A DNA stretch of 44,311 bases. It comes from Deltaproteobacteria bacterium. GTDB lineage: Bacteria > Myxococcota_A > UBA9160 > UBA6930. Of the stretch, positions 42,663-44,311 are shown one piece after another. The notes under the pieces are model-generated. The model did not search any database. It saw nothing but the letters and a program-made list of their open reading frames with translations, and had not been told where the DNA came from. How positions within the stretch are numbered: the stretch's first letter is position 1; each line of letters opens with the position of its first letter. Location of the stretch: assembly GCA_028817435.1 (NCBI GenBank), contig JAPPPQ010000046.1, positions 1-44,311 of the forward strand, given 5' to 3'. Both the position numbers and the translations under genes were made by a program.

Positions 42663-43352
42663 TTGCGCGCCGCACAGTGCAACTGGAGCGAGCTGGAAGC
42701 GCAGCTCGAAGCCCGCGGCTTCGCCCTGCCCGGCCAATTGCTCTCCGCTCGAGAGTGCGCCGCACTGCGCCGCGCCTTTCGCGACGACGCGCGCTTCCGC
42801 GCCACCGTAGACATGGCGCCCCGCCGCTTCGGCGCAGGCTGCTACCGCTACTTCGCCCGCCCCCTGCCACAGGCAGTCGCCGCCCTGCGGCAATCGCTGT
42901 ATCCGCCCCTGGCGCGCATTGCCAACCGCTGGTGGGCGCGGCTCGGCAAGCGCGAGCGCTTCGAGCCCACCCTGCGCGGCTTTTTGGCGCGCTGCCACCG
43001 CGCCGGGCAACAGCGCCCCACCCCCTTGCTGTTGCGCTACCAGGCCGGGGGATACAACCGCCTGCACCAGGATCTCTACGGGCGCATCGCCTTTCCCCTG
43101 CAGGTCACCATCCTGCTTTCGCGCCCGCAACTGGATTTTCGCGGTGGCGAATTTCTGCTGATCGAGCAGCAGACCCGGCACCAGGCCCGCGGGCAGGCGC
43201 TGAACCTGGCCCGCGGCGAAGCCGTGGTGTTTCCCAACGCGCTGCGCCCCGCATCGGCCCGCGGCGCAGCCCTCCGCGTCCGCCACGGCGTTTCCGAAGT
43301 GCAAAGCGGCGAGCGCCTGGCGCTGGGAATCATTTTCCACGACGCCGAGTAA
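42663..43352 (+). CDS. 2OG-Fe(II) dioxygenase, Oxygenase-NA family
   Basis: This is a 229-residue protein. CHRAGQQRPTPLLLRYQAGG is followed by YNRLHQDLYG with iron ligands His135 and Asp137, then FPLQVTILLS, FRGGEFLLIEQ, LRVRHGVSEV with His208, and ERLALGIIFHDAE with Arg218 for 2-oxoglutarate. This matches the Oxygenase-NA family, thought to act in nucleic-acid repair. The target is not established. TTG 42663 lies just after the hydrolase stop, making a coupled pair, and no better start precedes the conserved region. kdsB follows after 15 bases. Confidence 0.86.
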   Translation: MRAAQCNWSELEAQLEARGFALPGQLLSARECAALRRAFRDDARFRATVDMAPRRFGAGCYRYFARPLPQAVAALRQSLYPPLARIANRWWARLGKRERFEPTLRGFLARCHRAGQQRPTPLLLRYQAGGYNRLHQDLYGRIAFPLQVTILLSRPQLDFRGGEFLLIEQQTRHQARGQALNLARGEAVVFPNALRPASARGAALRVRHGVSEVQSGERLALGIIFHDAE

Positions 43353-43354
43353 GC

Positions 43355-43360
43355 TACCCT
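43355..43360 (+). promoter_or_regulatory. -10 box (TACCCT) of a leaderless kdsB promoter
   Basis: TACCCT ends 7 bases before the kdsB ATG at 43368 and no Shine-Dalgarno lies between. Confidence 0.4.
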
Positions 43361-43367
43361 GCCCCCC

Positions 43368-44096
43368 ATGTCTGCCGTGGGAATGATTCCGGCGCGCTAC
43401 GGCGCAACGCGCTTTCCGGGCAAACCCCTGGCGCAGATAGCGGGCCTTCCCATGCTGCAGCATGTGGTGCAGGGCGCGCGGCAGGCGCGCAGCCTGCGCG
43501 AAGTCATCGTCGCCACCGACGATGAGCGCATTGCCGAAGCCTGCGCCGGCTTCGGCGCGCCGGTCATGATGACCTCCCCGCGCCACCGCAGCGGAACCGA
43601 GCGCCTGGCCGAAGCCGCCGCCAACATCACAGACGAAATTGTGGTGAATGTGCAGGGCGACGAGCCGCTCATCGAAGGCCCCGTCATTGACGCCGCAGTC
43701 GCCGCCCTGCGCGAATCTCCCGGCGCGCCCATGGCCACCCTGGTGCACCGCGCCGAAGCCGGCGCCATGGCCGATCCCAACCGCGTAAAAGTGGCGCTGG
43801 ATCGCCACGGCTTCGCCCTCTACTTCTCCCGCAGCCCCATCCCTTTTGCCCGCGGCCCCGTCAGCGCCTGGCAGCACATCGGCCTCTACGCCTACCGCCG
43901 CCCCGCCCTGCTGCAAATTGCCGCCCTGCCCCCCACCCCCCTGGAGCAGGCCGAGCAATTGGAGCAATTGCGCGCCCTGGAGCACGGCCTCAAAATCCGC
44001 TGCGCCATCATCGAAAACTGGCGCAGCCTGCCCGTAGATGTCCCCGGCGATATCGCCGCCGTCCAGGCCGCCCTCGCCGCCCGCCAGGGGGCTTGA
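43368..44096 (+). CDS. kdsB: CMP-KDO synthetase (3-deoxy-manno-octulosonate cytidylyltransferase)
   Basis: This is a 242-residue nucleotidyltransferase. IPARYGATRFPGKPLAQIAG is the CTP-binding start, followed by VIVATDDERIA, HRSGTERLAEA, VVNVQGDEPLIE with the metal Asp, DPNRVKV and FSRSPIPFAR, then the QHIGLYAYRRPAL signature. It activates KDO for lipopolysaccharide core assembly, which shows that the host makes LPS. Length is normal. Its stop codon overlaps the TTGACT -35 of the next promoter. Confidence 0.96.
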   Translation: MSAVGMIPARYGATRFPGKPLAQIAGLPMLQHVVQGARQARSLREVIVATDDERIAEACAGFGAPVMMTSPRHRSGTERLAEAAANITDEIVVNVQGDEPLIEGPVIDAAVAALRESPGAPMATLVHRAEAGAMADPNRVKVALDRHGFALYFSRSPIPFARGPVSAWQHIGLYAYRRPALLQIAALPPTPLEQAEQLEQLRALEHGLKIRCAIIENWRSLPVDVPGDIAAVQAALAARQGA

Positions 44097-44122
44097 CTCG
44101 CCGGCGGCCAATAGCCCATACT
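44093..44122 (+). promoter_or_regulatory. Promoter of the truncated leader gene
   Basis: TTGACT (44093-44098), an 18-base spacer and CATACT (44117-44122) mirror the promoter of the giant autotransporter gene (TTGACT, 18 bases, TATGGT). TAGAAT at 44150-44155 is an alternative -10 that also occurs before the other giant gene. Confidence 0.5.
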
Positions 44123-44191
44123 GAACGCCGATCATTTCGGTGAGCCGGGTAGAATCGCCCCGGTGGGCGCCCGAAAGAGGAGGAGAGGAAA

Positions 44192-44311
<120 letters not shown>

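Noticed and set aside
44123..44191. Riboswitch in the leader of the truncated gene
   Set aside because: The GC-rich leader can fold, but I could not fit it to c-di-GMP or another known class, and the apparent likeness to the 15404-15454 leader is short.

Overview
The window is about 44 kb of very GC-rich (roughly 70%) Gram-negative DNA. KdsB (lipopolysaccharide), BolA, an Oxygenase-NA dioxygenase, the runs tRNA-Ser/dnaX/ybaB/recR and def/fmt/rsmB/rpe, and an autotransporter beta-barrel point to a proteobacterium, most likely an uncultured gammaproteobacterium. I cannot name it. It reads like a contig from a fragmented assembly: it opens inside a gene and closes in a homopolymer.

Region 1 (1-15.5 kb, minus strand) holds two tandem giant surface-protein genes built from Calx-beta and PKD-like repeats. 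The upstream gene (3351 codons) is complete and ends in an autotransporter barrel. The downstream one runs off the left edge. Each is preceded by an ATG with a good Shine-Dalgarno, about 12 or more codons, and a C-rich tract that puts this ATG exactly one base out of frame with the signal peptide. In the downstream gene the tract is C19. A third leader of the same design, again with C19, starts at 44192. I read these as candidate phase-variable leaders, with homopolymer miscounting as the main alternative.

Region 2 (15.5-19.4 kb, minus) is a likely operon: a formyltetrahydrofolate-hydrolase-like protein, an EF-G resembling the mitochondrial/spirochaete-planctomycete type, and a small P-loop ATPase. 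Region 3 (19.5-24 kb) is a GC-poorer accessory island: two small membrane-anchored coiled-coil proteins that converge, a DNA methyltransferase fused to an HNH nuclease, a membrane protein with six exact-length 135-bp repeats, and an orphan HicB-like protein.

Region 4 (24-44.1 kb) is dense housekeeping DNA: acetyltransferase, infA, a SMUG1-type DNA glycosylase, tRNA-Ser, dnaX-ybaB-recR, a spermidine-synthase-like methyltransferase divergent from priA, def-fmt-rsmB-rpe, tRNA-Pro, an acyl-CoA ligase, an SDR, dps-bolA, a DHH phosphoesterase divergent from pabB, an alpha/beta hydrolase, an Oxygenase-NA protein and kdsB. Genes overlap by 1-4 bases, and several have a TANNCT-like -10 box 6-7 bases before the start codon, which suggests leaderless mRNAs. 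The last 85 bases are C and G runs where the assembly probably failed. No gene-free stretch exceeds 300 bases.
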